Source: an uncultured Clostridia bacterium (GTDB lineage Bacteria > Bacillota > Clostridia > TANB77 > CAG-508). Taken from it: a stretch of DNA of 38,837 nt. The DNA lies in NCBI GenBank assembly GCA_947624525.1, contig CANQKT010000049.1:1-38837 (forward strand), written 5' to 3'. The notes below the pieces were generated by a model. The model did no database searches. It had not been told where the DNA came from and was given only the letters and a program-made list of their open reading frames with translations. Positions 29,189 through 38,837 of this stretch are shown here, piece by piece (the stretch's first letter is position 1; every line of letters starts with the position of its first letter). The position numbers and the translations under genes are program-made.

Positions 29189-32100
29189 TGGGAGTAGAAT
29201 TATTAGAGCACAATCAACGTGCCTATGATGAAGTGAAAAAATTGTACGAACAAGGAAACAGAGCTGCAGTAATACATCCAACAGGAACAGGAAAAAGTTT
29301 TATAGCTTTAAAATTAATAGAAGAGAATAAAGATAAAAAAGTAGTTTATTTATCATCAGGGGTGCCTATTCTTAATCAATTAAAAAGGAATATGATAGCT
29401 TCTGATGTACATTGTGAAAAATTAAAAAGAATGACATATCAAAAACTTACACTTATGAATGAAGCTGAAAAAACGGATTTAGAAGCAGACATTATAGTTT
29501 TAGATGAATTCCATCATTGTGGTGCACCAGAATGGGGAAAAGCTGTAGAAGAATTACTATCAAATAATCCAAATGCAAAAGTTCTTGGGCTTTCTGCTAC
29601 ACCAATGAGATACTATGATGACTCAATAAGAGATATGGCAGAAGAATTGTTTGATAATTGTGTTGTATCAGAAATGTCATTAGAAGAAGCTATTACTTCA
29701 GGAATACTACCAGAACCAGAGTATACTGCAGGATTTTATGAATATAGTGAAATAATAAGTCAGTTAGAAGAAAAGATTAATAAATGTACAGATCCTGAGA
29801 AAAAGAGACTAGCAGAAGAAGAAATTGAAAAATTAAGAAATATGCTAGAGGCAAGTGTAAGTGGTTTGCCAGAATTACTGGAAAATAGTATGACTAATAA
29901 GTCAGGTAGATATATTGTATATTGTAGAGATATTGAAGATATGCAAAAGAAAATGTCAGAAGCACAAAAAATGTTTGAAAAAGTAAATCCAAATATGGAA
30001 ATAATGAGTGTATCTAGCAGCGAAGAAGATATTAGAAAAAATGCAAGTACAATTAGAAAATTTGAAAAAGATAGTGATGATGGAAAATTAAAATTGCTAT
30101 TTTCAGTAAATATGTTAAATGAAGGATACCATTTACCAAAATTAGATGGAGTTATAATGATGAGACCAACACATTCACCAACATTATATTATCAACAACT
30201 AGGTAGAGCAATGACAGTTGGAGAAGTGAAAAAGCCTGTAATAATTGATTTAGTTAATAATATTGATTCAATAGAAATTATGCAAAATTTTAGTAAATCA
30301 TTAGAGCAAGAAAGAAGAAAAAGAAATAAAACTGAAAGTAAGTCTAGAATAGGATTTTCAATCTCTAAAGAAACAAGAAATGCAGAAGAAGTAATAAGAA
30401 AAATAGAAGACTTTGTAAAAAGAGAAAAAACCGATATAAGTAATGAAGAAAAGTTAAGATTAATGCTGGAGTATATGGAGAAAACAGGAGAAAAAATTTC
30501 GTTTGATACGCAGTATGAAGGCTATCGCATAGGTTATTTTAAGTCAAATTTAAGACAAATGTATAGAAACGGAACTTTAAATATTAGTGAAGAATTATTA
30601 CAAAAGTTTATTGAAAGTGGAATTATAATTGAAGGAAGAGAAAGACGAAATCAAACTACTCAACAAGAAAAATATGAATTTCTTATGCAAATGGTAGGGA
30701 AGACTCCAGAAGAAATTGCAAGTGCTAGAATGAGAAATGGAATGTCTGTAAAAGAAGTACTAAAAATCCTTAGAAGTGAGATTAATAGAGGAAAAAATAG
30801 TTTAACTCAAAAGCAAATAAAAGAACTAAAAGCAGAGAAATTTTTAAAATTATCTTCAGAAGAAAAAAGTGAATTAGCAAAAAAATATGGATTACCTGAA
30901 AAATATGCAGTAAAAGCAGATGAAATATGGAATTCAAGAGAGGAGTTTATGAAAGCTTTTAAAACTGCTGGGGATATTTCAAAAGATAGCCCAGAAAATC
31001 AGCTATTTAAAGAAATTTCTGAAATGAAACAATCTAAATTTTTTCATGGACCAAGAATACTTACCATATCTTCTAAAGATATGACTGAAAGGAAAAAATT
31101 AATGTATGCAAAACTACTAAGTGATGTTTTTCCAATAGACATAAATAAATTTGATAATTCTTATTATTTTGATATTGATGGAGTAGATGAAGCTATATCT
31201 ACATTAAATGAACAAGAACAAAAAACAGTAAAAATGAGGAATGGACTTGATGGAGGTAAAGTATATACATTTGAAGAAACCGGCAAAGAGCTAAATATGA
31301 GTAAAGCTCGTTGTGCACAAATTTATGCAAAAGCAATAAGACGATTACAGAATCATAGTAGATTATCTAAAATAATAAGAGATGTAAGTGATATTCATAA
31401 ATTAAAAGAAGGATATGAAGGAATAAAACAAAATAGAGATGATATTTCTAAAATAATAGAAATTTTGGGTAAATTACAAAAACATATAATTGAAAATGGA
31501 GAAACAGATAGTATAGATGAAATTGAAAGTAAAATACGTGAAATTTCTGATAATGATATAGATTTGCCAAAAAGTCTAGAAAATAATACTGACTCAAATT
31601 TAACTATAGAAGAGCTTGATTTAAGTGTTAGATCATATAATTGCTTATATAAAGCAGGAATAAGAACTTTAGGGGATTTAATGTCTAAAAGTGAAAATGA
31701 AATTAGAGTGATGAAAAATTTAGGCCAAAAAAGCTATGAAGAAATATTAGAAAAAATAAAGAAATATAAAAATCCAATAATCAAGATATTGTTAATATCT
31801 GATAATAATGAGCAAGAAAGAAATGAATTAAATGATGATAAAGAAGATGATGAAGTTGAAAAACAAAATGATGTAAGAATAGAGGAACTTGATCTAAGTG
31901 TTAGAACATATAATTGTTTATATAGAGCGGGAATAAAAACTTTAGGAGATTTAATGTCTAAAAGTGAAGAAGAATTTAAAAAAATAAAGAATTTAGGCAA
32001 AAAAAGCCATGATGAGATATTAGAAAAATTAAAAATGCATGGAATCGGATTAGGTGATGGTGAACAAACTGAAAAACCAAAAAAATTTAATGCTAAATTC

Positions 32101-32376
32101 TTTGATGAACGAATAGAATTTTGTGAAAAAACAAAAAGTAAAATGCAACATGAGTTAGAGGAAAAAATGAAAGTAGTAGAAGAAAAAATGGAAATATATA
32201 ATAGTGCAATGGATTTTTACCTAAATGAAGAAGATATATTTAATCCAGATGCAATTATTCCTGGTATAGAAAGATTAAGAAAGATAAAAAGAGCCAAGGA
32301 TTTAATAGAACTAAATGCGGAACAAGATAAGGTGATAGAAGGATTGGAATCTCAAAAGAAAGGAATTGATCGATGA
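29188..32376 (+). CDS. SF2 DEAD/DEAH-type helicase fused to sigma-region-4-like HTH and two tandem RNA polymerase alpha-CTD-like domains
   Basis: [139 protein letters not shown] and its repeat. Confidence 0.85.
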   Translation: MGVELLEHNQRAYDEVKKLYEQGNRAAVIHPTGTGKSFIALKLIEENKDKKVVYLSSGVPILNQLKRNMIASDVHCEKLKRMTYQKLTLMNEAEKTDLEADIIVLDEFHHCGAPEWGKAVEELLSNNPNAKVLGLSATPMRYYDDSIRDMAEELFDNCVVSEMSLEEAITSGILPEPEYTAGFYEYSEIISQLEEKINKCTDPEKKRLAEEEIEKLRNMLEASVSGLPELLENSMTNKSGRYIVYCRDIEDMQKKMSEAQKMFEKVNPNMEIMSVSSSEEDIRKNASTIRKFEKDSDDGKLKLLFSVNMLNEGYHLPKLDGVIMMRPTHSPTLYYQQLGRAMTVGEVKKPVIIDLVNNIDSIEIMQNFSKSLEQERRKRNKTESKSRIGFSISKETRNAEEVIRKIEDFVKREKTDISNEEKLRLMLEYMEKTGEKISFDTQYEGYRIGYFKSNLRQMYRNGTLNISEELLQKFIESGIIIEGRERRNQTTQQEKYEFLMQMVGKTPEEIASARMRNGMSVKEVLKILRSEINRGKNSLTQKQIKELKAEKFLKLSSEEKSELAKKYGLPEKYAVKADEIWNSREEFMKAFKTAGDISKDSPENQLFKEISEMKQSKFFHGPRILTISSKDMTERKKLMYAKLLSDVFPIDINKFDNSYYFDIDGVDEAISTLNEQEQKTVKMRNGLDGGKVYTFEETGKELNMSKARCAQIYAKAIRRLQNHSRLSKIIRDVSDIHKLKEGYEGIKQNRDDISKIIEILGKLQKHIIENGETDSIDEIESKIREISDNDIDLPKSLENNTDSNLTIEELDLSVRSYNCLYKAGIRTLGDLMSKSENEIRVMKNLGQKSYEEILEKIKKYKNPIIKILLISDNNEQERNELNDDKEDDEVEKQNDVRIEELDLSVRTYNCLYRAGIKTLGDLMSKSEEEFKKIKNLGKKSHDEILEKLKMHGIGLGDGEQTEKPKKFNAKFFDERIEFCEKTKSKMQHELEEKMKVVEEKMEIYNSAMDFYLNEEDIFNPDAIIPGIERLRKIKRAKDLIELNAEQDKVIEGLESQKKGIDR
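31606..32035 (+). repeat. intragenic tandem duplication encoding two alpha-CTD-like domains (~31606-31761 and ~31879-32035)
   Basis: high nucleotide and protein similarity; offset 273 nt (in frame). Confidence 0.8.
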
Positions 32377-32735
32377 TTAACAATAAAGGAGAAAAAGAAT
32401 CAATATTTAATAAAATAAAATTGTTTTTTAAAAGAATCTTTAACATGAATTTTAATCAAAAGCTTTTACCAACAGATAATACAGAAATTCAAAAAGATAA
32501 TCAAACATCTAACATAAATTTTAAAATAGACTTTTTAGAAAATATTAAAACTAATGTCAGTGATGAATATAATAAAGAATTTAAATTAAAAGCGTTTATT
32601 AAAGAGCTTGAAGGAAATCCGGATTTAGTTGAAAATTTATCAGATGATAGATTGGATAAATTAATAGCTTTTTATGAAAAGATGACAAATGAAAAAGCAG
32701 AAAAGATAAAGAGATTGAAGAGTGAAGTAATGTAA
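32373..32735 (+). CDS. small hypothetical protein, start overlaps the helicase stop
   Basis: ATGA overlap at 32373; charged C-terminal helix. Confidence 0.65.
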   Translation: MINNKGEKESIFNKIKLFFKRIFNMNFNQKLLPTDNTEIQKDNQTSNINFKIDFLENIKTNVSDEYNKEFKLKAFIKELEGNPDLVENLSDDRLDKLIAFYEKMTNEKAEKIKRLKSEVM

Positions 32736-32815
32736 ATAATGTGTGGAAGTAAATTAAGTGCAATGGATGGGAGGAGTCTATTGCTCTTATTTTTTTTAGT
32801 GCTTTTTAATAGGCC

Positions 32816-33030
32816 GTCAAATTCAATAGTTATGTAAAAGGGAGAAATATATTAACATTTCGTACGCTTACTGGCTTGGACTTATCAAAAGGCAAAAGGG
32901 ACTTTTATATAGAAGAAAGTAAACTTTTATGTTTGTCCCTTTTACTTCTTTTGATAAGCCTCTCCAAACTGCGCGCTTTGTACTCCATTGTTAATATATT
33001 TCTCCCTTTTACATAACTATTGAATTTGAC
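32816..33030. repeat. long palindromic element, copy C
   Basis: 41-bp perfect inverted repeat 32816-32856 / 32990-33030; central ~130 bp nearly identical to copy B. Confidence 0.9.
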
Positions 33031-33093
33031 TACTCTACAAAATCTTCTTACGTGAGAAGTGTTAAAATGAAATGAAAAAATTTCAAAAAATAA

Positions 33094-33107
33094 CGAACAT
33101 GTGTTTA
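33094..33107 (+). promoter_or_regulatory. LexA/DinR SOS box overlapping the -35 of the Y-family polymerase promoter
   Basis: CGAACATGTGTTTA vs Gram-positive consensus CGAACRNRYGTTYC (one mismatch); -35 TTTACA 33104-33109, 17 nt, -10 TATAAT 33127-33132. Confidence 0.75.
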
Positions 33108-33161
33108 CAAATACGGAATTAAGTGGTATAATAAGATATAAATTGAGTATGGAGGTGGGTT

Positions 33162-34664
33162 ATGCAAAACAATGAACAAAATGTGTACATATCAATAGAT
33201 TTAAAAAGTTTCTATGCTTCTGTTGAATGCAAAGAGCGTGGTCTTGATCCAATTACAACAAATCTAGTAGTTGCAGACAGTAGTAGAACAGAAAAAACAA
33301 TTTGTCTTGCTGTAAGTCCAGCTTTAAAATCTTATGGAATACCAGGTAGAGCACGATTATTTGAAGTAATACAAAAACTAAAAGAAATTAATATAGAAAG
33401 AAAAAGAAGAGCACCTCAAAACACATTTTCAGGCTCATCTTATAATGATATAGAATTAAAAAATAATCCACAATTGGAGCTTGATTATATTATAGCACCA
33501 CCACGAATGTCCTATTATATGAAATATAGTACAAACATTTATAATATTTATTTAAAATATTTTTCATCTGAAGATATATATGTATATTCAATTGATGAAA
33601 TTTTTTGCGACATTACTAAGTACTTAAAATATTATAAAATGACTCCAAGAGAATTAGTAACAATGGTCATAAAAGACGTATATGAAACAACAGGAATAAC
33701 GGCAACAGCAGGAATTGGAACCAACTTATATTTATGTAAAGTAGCAATGGACATTGTTGCAAAACATGTCAAACCAGATAAAAATGGGGTTAGAATAGCA
33801 GGACTTGATGAAATGACTTATAGAAAATATTTATGGGCACATAGACCATTAACAGATTTTTGGAGAGTTGGAAAAGGTTATGCAAAAAAGCTAGAAGCAC
33901 ATAGAATTTATACAATGGGAGATATAGCCAGAACATCCATAGAAAATGAAGAATTGCTATATAGATTATTTGGAATAAATGCGGAGCTACTAATAGATCA
34001 TGCTTGGGGTTGGGAACCTTGCACAATTGAAAGCATAAAATCATATAAACCGATTTCAAATAGCATTAGTTCAGGGCAGGTACTGCACTGTCCTTACGAT
34101 TGCGAAAAAGCCAGATTAATAGTAAAAGAAATGACAGAATTGCTCACATTAGAATTAGTTGAAAAAAAGCTAATTACAAATCAAATAGTGTTAACAATTG
34201 GGTATGATATTGATAATTTGAAAAATAAAGAAATAAGTAAAATATATAATGGAGAAATTACTACTGACAGATATGGAAGAAATGTTCCAAAACATGCTCA
34301 TGGAACGATAAATTTAGATCATAAAACATCATCTACGAGAGTTATAATGGATGCTGTAATGGAATTGTACGAAAGGATTATAAACAATAAACTTCTAATA
34401 AGAAGAATTAATATTACAGCAAATAATGTAATTAGTGAAGATTGTTTAAATGAAGAAAAAACATATGAGCAAGTCGATTTATTTACAAATTATGAAGAAT
34501 TAGATAGAAATAGAGAAAAAGAGAAACAAGAAAAGCAGATACAAAATGTAATGATTAATATAAAAAAGAAATATGGAAAGAATGCAATCCTAAAAGGAAT
34601 GAATTTTGAGGAAGGAGGTACTACTATTGAAAGAAATGGTCAAATAGGAGGGCATAAAGAATAG
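33162..34664 (+). CDS. Y-family DNA polymerase (UmuC/DinB-like)
   Basis: YISIDLKSFYASVECKERGLDP; VYSIDEIFCDIT; TATAGIGTNLYLCKVAMDIVAKH. Confidence 0.92.
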   Translation: MQNNEQNVYISIDLKSFYASVECKERGLDPITTNLVVADSSRTEKTICLAVSPALKSYGIPGRARLFEVIQKLKEINIERKRRAPQNTFSGSSYNDIELKNNPQLELDYIIAPPRMSYYMKYSTNIYNIYLKYFSSEDIYVYSIDEIFCDITKYLKYYKMTPRELVTMVIKDVYETTGITATAGIGTNLYLCKVAMDIVAKHVKPDKNGVRIAGLDEMTYRKYLWAHRPLTDFWRVGKGYAKKLEAHRIYTMGDIARTSIENEELLYRLFGINAELLIDHAWGWEPCTIESIKSYKPISNSISSGQVLHCPYDCEKARLIVKEMTELLTLELVEKKLITNQIVLTIGYDIDNLKNKEISKIYNGEITTDRYGRNVPKHAHGTINLDHKTSSTRVIMDAVMELYERIINNKLLIRRINITANNVISEDCLNEEKTYEQVDLFTNYEELDRNREKEKQEKQIQNVMINIKKKYGKNAILKGMNFEEGGTTIERNGQIGGHKE

Positions 34665-34784
34665 ATTAACGAAAAAGAAAATTAGGGAGATGATGTTGAA
34701 AAATAATATAGAAAAAAATTTATGATAAATATTTGTGCCTTTTATAGACTGAGCAAAGGCAAGAAAGGAAAAAAGCGATAGTGT

Positions 34785-35222
34785 ATGAATGATAATGTTG
34801 AAAAATATAATGATATTATAAATCTACCACATCACATATCAAAAAAACATCCTCAAATGTCAATAGATGCAAGATCAGCACAATTTGCATCATTTGCAGC
34901 GTTAAAAGGATATGATGATGAAGTAGAGGAAACTTCGAGGTTAACAAGTGAAAAAATAGAAATTACAGAAGGATTAAAAATGTTATTAGATGAGAAAATT
35001 AACTTAATAAAACATAAAATATCATTAAAACCTAAAATAAGTGTTACATATTTTATAAAAGATGAAAAAAAGAGTGGTGGTAAATATATAACAGTTGTGG
35101 GAAAAGCAAGAAAATTAGACGAATATAAAGATTTAATAATATTAGAAAATGGAGAGGAGATACCAATTATAGATATTAGTGATATTAGAGGAGATATCTT
35201 TAAAATTAATGATCTAGAGTAA
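34785..35222 (+). CDS. YolD-like protein
   Basis: ARSAQFASFAALKGYDDEVEETSRLT; follows a Y-family polymerase gene. Confidence 0.8.
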   Translation: MNDNVEKYNDIINLPHHISKKHPQMSIDARSAQFASFAALKGYDDEVEETSRLTSEKIEITEGLKMLLDEKINLIKHKISLKPKISVTYFIKDEKKSGGKYITVVGKARKLDEYKDLIILENGEEIPIIDISDIRGDIFKINDLE

Positions 35223-35401
35223 TAAAAACATGTATAAGAGCTTGCGAAAGGAATATAGAGATGATATAATGGCTCAGAAAAATATATTTCTGTAAACAAT
35301 TCATTAGTTATGTAAAATAGAAGCATAAAAAATTGATATAAATAACAGATGCTATAAATAAACGCGTATAAAGTGTCTGAAAGTAAAAAAAGGAGAAATT
35401 T

Positions 35402-35965
35402 ATGGACGAAATTCTAGATGTATTTACAAGAGAAGGAATATATATTGGAACAAAAACAAGAGCACAATGTCATAGTAAGAAACCAGGTGGCTATCATAAA
35501 CCTGTTTGGGTATTTATAATAAATAATAACAATGAAATATTAGTACAAAAAAGGTCAAAGATTAAGAGCATACTACCTGACTTATGGTCTCCATCCAGCG
35601 CAGGACATGTTGAAGCCGGAGAAATGATGATTGATGGTGCAATTAGAGAAACAGAAGAAGAATTGGGTATTAAAACTAAAAAAGGTGACTACAAATTTTG
35701 TGGAGAATATATTTTGGACGACTCATGGGAAATAGTTCAAATATTTGTTGCAAAATTGAACTTTAATATAAAAGATTTGAAATTGCAAGAAAAGGAAGTA
35801 TCTGAAACTAAATGGGTATTGTTTGAAGAATTCAAGAATTTAGTGAACTCAGATCAATTTATTCCATTAGAAGAAAGTTTTAAAGATTTAATTTTTAGCA
35901 TTATTGAAGAAAATATGAATGAGCATAGGTATATAAAAAATAATAGAAAGGAGAAATTCGCATAA
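35402..35965 (+). CDS. Nudix hydrolase (isopentenyl-diphosphate-isomerase-like subgroup)
   Basis: Nudix box GHVEAGEMMIDGAIRETEEELG. Confidence 0.88.
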   Translation: MDEILDVFTREGIYIGTKTRAQCHSKKPGGYHKPVWVFIINNNNEILVQKRSKIKSILPDLWSPSSAGHVEAGEMMIDGAIRETEEELGIKTKKGDYKFCGEYILDDSWEIVQIFVAKLNFNIKDLKLQEKEVSETKWVLFEEFKNLVNSDQFIPLEESFKDLIFSIIEENMNEHRYIKNNRKEKFA

Positions 35966-35994
35966 TAGATGTTTAAATTATGTGAAGCAAAAAT

Positions 35995-36780
35995 ATGAGA
36001 AAAGAAAACAAAAAAGAACAACAAAAACAATATCAAGACCAAGTAGAAGGCAGAAATGCAGTTCTAGAATTATTGGAATCTGGACGAGATATCAACAAAA
36101 TATTTATTAGTAATGGAGAAAAAAATGGTTCTATTAATAAAATTTTGGCGATTGCAAAAGAAAAAAGAATTATTGTAACAGAAGTAAATAGAAAAAAACT
36201 GGAAGAAATGGCCACATCAGATAACCATCAAGGAGTAATAGCAATTGTACCACCTTATGAATATTGTGATATTGATGATATTTTAGAATGTGCTAAAAAC
36301 AAAAAGGAAGACCCTTTCATATTAATATTAGATGGTATAGAAGACCCACATAATTTAGGTGCAATTATCAGAACGGCAGAAACTGCAGGTATACATGGAG
36401 TAATAATTCCAAAAAGAAGAGCAGCATGTGTCAATAGTACAGTTGCAAAAGTTGCAGCAGGTGCGGTTGAACATATGAACATAGCAAGAGTTAACAACAT
36501 AAATGAAGCAATAAGATATTTAAAAGAAAAAGGTGTATGGATTTGTGGAACTGATATGGATACAAATACATATTACTATGATCAAGACTTAATAGGCCCT
36601 ATTGCAATAGTTATAGGCAGTGAAGGTTTTGGAATGGGAAAACTCGTAAAAGATAATTGTGATTTCATTGTTAAAATTCCGATGAAAGGAAAAATTACAT
36701 CACTAAATGCATCTGTATCAGCAGGAATAGTGGTATATGAAGCATTAAGACAACGTGAAAATTCATATAAAAGAAAATAG
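35995..36780 (+). CDS. rlmB: 23S rRNA (guanosine-2'-O)-methyltransferase RlmB / TrmH family
   Basis: VEGRNAVLELLESGRDINKIFIS; ILDGIEDPHNLGAIIRTAETAG; SLNASVSAGIVVYEALRQR. Confidence 0.93.
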   Translation: MRKENKKEQQKQYQDQVEGRNAVLELLESGRDINKIFISNGEKNGSINKILAIAKEKRIIVTEVNRKKLEEMATSDNHQGVIAIVPPYEYCDIDDILECAKNKKEDPFILILDGIEDPHNLGAIIRTAETAGIHGVIIPKRRAACVNSTVAKVAAGAVEHMNIARVNNINEAIRYLKEKGVWICGTDMDTNTYYYDQDLIGPIAIVIGSEGFGMGKLVKDNCDFIVKIPMKGKITSLNASVSAGIVVYEALRQRENSYKRK

Positions 36781-36847
36781 GAATGTTAGTATAGTAATTT
36801 TATTGAAATGTATATTTCTATTAGTGTGATTATAAGAAATATAAAAG

Positions 36848-38185
36848 TTGATGAAAGTGAAAATTATTATGAAAAATGTGAAATGCTTATTAAAAAGAAA
36901 AAATAAAATTTTGTATATTGTTATCTGGATATTATGCATATTACTAATTACAACAATTTTATACATAAAAACAGATGTATTAAAAACAAAAGAACAGTTA
37001 TTTTGGAAATATATGTTGTCAGAAGTAGATAATATTATGCAAATAATATCAAATGACAATGTAAAAAAATATAATAAAACCTTAAAGGGTTCATATTATA
37101 TAAAAGAAAGTGAGATATCAATCTTTAGTAAACTAAAACTTTTTAAAACAATAAATGCAAAAATAAGCCAAAAGGGAAATAATGTAGATAAAATAACAAA
37201 TACAAATATACAATTAAAATATAATAATCAAAATATGACTGAACTATCAATGATTAAGGATAAAGATTATTTTATAGTTAAGAATGATTATATTAGTGAG
37301 GATTACATTGGATTTGAAAATAAAAATTTAAAAATACTTGCACAAAAATTTGGAATAAAAAATACAGAATTAATTCCTAATAAAATAAAAAAAATCGACA
37401 TAGCAGAATTGTTTTCAATAACACAACAAGAAAAAAATCATATTATTTCTAAATATATATCTATATTTAGAAATAATATAAAAAACGAAAATTACAGTAA
37501 GCAGGTTAACAAAAATAAAGAGGATGATACTATTATAGAATATAAAATGAGTATATCAGAAAATGAATCAAAAAATACATTAATAGAGATTTTGAATGAA
37601 TTATACAATGACGAAATTAGTTTGAGAATTATAAGTAGTAAAATAGAAATATTAGATAATGAAAGTATATACTGTAATATTGATAATATAAAAGAAAAAA
37701 TTAAAGAGGTAATATCCTACATTGAATTCAAAGAAACAAATGAAGAAGATATTATTTCTGTAACAATATATAGAAATATGCATGATATTGAAAAAATAGA
37801 ATTGAAATTCAAAGACAATAGGACTATAAGTATACAAAATGATAATAAAAATAATAAGATTATAATTAAACAGTCAAATGTAAAAAGACAAATAACAAAT
37901 TTGAATAATTTAAACAATATAGCAAATAGTGTGCTAGATTCAATAAACGAAATCACATACTCTAAAAATATAACAAACAATAATAAGAATAACGTAGATA
38001 TAAATGTTATATTTGATATAGGAATAGATAAAGTAATTTTTACTTATAGTTATGTAGAACAAATTGAAAATTTTGTCGATAATATAATAGATAAGAATAA
38101 CATAGATTATATAGATGTCGAGAATATAGATAAGGAATTCTATGATAAAATACTTGGAAGTTATAGTTCAGGTGTCTACAGTTAG
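36848..38185 (+). CDS. hypothetical membrane-anchored protein
   Basis: single N-terminal TM (ILYIVIWILCILLITTILYI) and long extracytoplasmic domain. Confidence 0.6.
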   Translation: MMKVKIIMKNVKCLLKRKNKILYIVIWILCILLITTILYIKTDVLKTKEQLFWKYMLSEVDNIMQIISNDNVKKYNKTLKGSYYIKESEISIFSKLKLFKTINAKISQKGNNVDKITNTNIQLKYNNQNMTELSMIKDKDYFIVKNDYISEDYIGFENKNLKILAQKFGIKNTELIPNKIKKIDIAELFSITQQEKNHIISKYISIFRNNIKNENYSKQVNKNKEDDTIIEYKMSISENESKNTLIEILNELYNDEISLRIISSKIEILDNESIYCNIDNIKEKIKEVISYIEFKETNEEDIISVTIYRNMHDIEKIELKFKDNRTISIQNDNKNNKIIIKQSNVKRQITNLNNLNNIANSVLDSINEITYSKNITNNNKNNVDINVIFDIGIDKVIFTYSYVEQIENFVDNIIDKNNIDYIDVENIDKEFYDKILGSYSSGVYS

Positions 38186-38233
38186 CAAGTTAATATAAGA
38201 ATAAAAGTAGGAAGTATATTAACTTGCTAACTG
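38179..38233. repeat. truncated palindromic element (copy D)
   Basis: cagttagcaagttaatata / tatattaacttgctaactg, 19-bp perfect IR; internal arm matches copy B left arm (aagttaatataagaat...aaaagtaggaagtatattaac). Confidence 0.7.
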
Positions 38234-38292
38234 CATGGACATCAAAGCTGTAACCTGGAAAAAATTACTACTAAAAAAATTTAAAAAAAGTG

Positions 38293-38321
38293 TTGACTTT
38301 TTATTTGGACCGTGGTAAGAT
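38293..38321 (+). promoter_or_regulatory. rRNA operon promoter P1
   Basis: TTGACT-17 nt-TAAGAT. Confidence 0.7.
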
Positions 38322-38409
38322 TAATATCGTTGCTAGGGCAACAAAATAACATAATAAATTTGATAGAAATCAACAATAAAAAAAATTTAAAAAAAGTTTA
38401 AAAAATTTG

Positions 38410-38438
38410 TTGACAACATATCAAAAAGATGTTAAAAT
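38410..38438 (+). promoter_or_regulatory. rRNA operon promoter P2
   Basis: TTGACA-17 nt-TAAAAT. Confidence 0.75.
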
Positions 38439-38631
38439 AAAAAACGTCTTCGGAACAAAATGAAGACATAAAGTACATTGAAAAATAAACAATAAACCTT
38501 TAGAGAAATAAAACCAAAAGCGGTAGTTTTTAGTACTACCAAAAACAAAAACTAATAAGAGCTTTAAAACTCAAGATGAGAAATCATCAATCAATTAGAT
38601 TTATAAAATCGCAAGATTATATAAATACAAC

Positions 38632-38837
38632 AAATTGAGAGTTTGATCCTGGCTCAGGATAAACGCTGGCGGCGCACATAAGACATGCAAGTCGAACGGA
38701 AGTCGTTATAATGATTCTGATATAGATTTGAAGATTTATCTGATTTGAAATTGAAGTTGATTTATAACAATGGCTTTAGTGGCGGACTGGTGAGTAACGC
38801 GTAAGCAATCTGCCTATTAGAGGGGAATAACAGTGAG
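38632..38837 (+). rRNA. 16S ribosomal RNA, 5' part (continues beyond window)
   Basis: gagagtttgatcctggctcaggataaacgctggcggc...catgcaagtcgaacgg...agtggcggactggtgagtaacgcgt. Confidence 0.98.

Noticed and set aside
38326-38460. Short hairpins (gttgctagggcaac; gtcttcggaacaaaatgaagac) upstream of 16S as novel RNAs
   Set aside because: Fit ordinary rRNA leader processing or antitermination sequence between the rrn promoters and the 16S gene.

Overview
AT-rich Firmicutes/Clostridia-type chromosomal segment. It carries core housekeeping blocks: tdk; spoVT; the gap-pgk-tpiA-gpmI glycolytic cluster; ylxM-ffh-rpsP-khpA-rimM-trmD-rplS; a Lon-like protease; rimI-tsaB-tsaE; lepA; rlmB; and the 5' end of a 16S rRNA gene. 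Accessory islands lie between them. The strongest signals are: (1) three tandem SipW-type (TasA/camelysin-like) surface-protein genes, each preceded by a ~190-bp segment bounded by 23-bp inverted repeats. Their central trinucleotide differs between loci but is matched within each pair, and each segment holds a conserved minus-strand promoter (TTGAAA-N16-TAAAAT). This looks like a bank of phase-variable invertible promoters, all in the OFF orientation here, with an orphan fourth site. (2) The middle surface protein ends in a GC-rich, NNC-codon-rich segment resembling a DGR variable region, with a +1 frame disruption just before its conserved tail. (3) A translationally coupled operon encodes a nucleotidase-like protein, a 1062-aa SF2 helicase fused to a sigma-region-4-like HTH and two tandem RNAP alpha-CTD-like domains, and a small protein. 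(4) A family of long perfect palindromes (41-52 bp arms) has conserved centres but arm sequences that diverge between copies while staying perfectly self-complementary. No recombinase, reverse transcriptase, transposase or CRISPR array was seen in the window.
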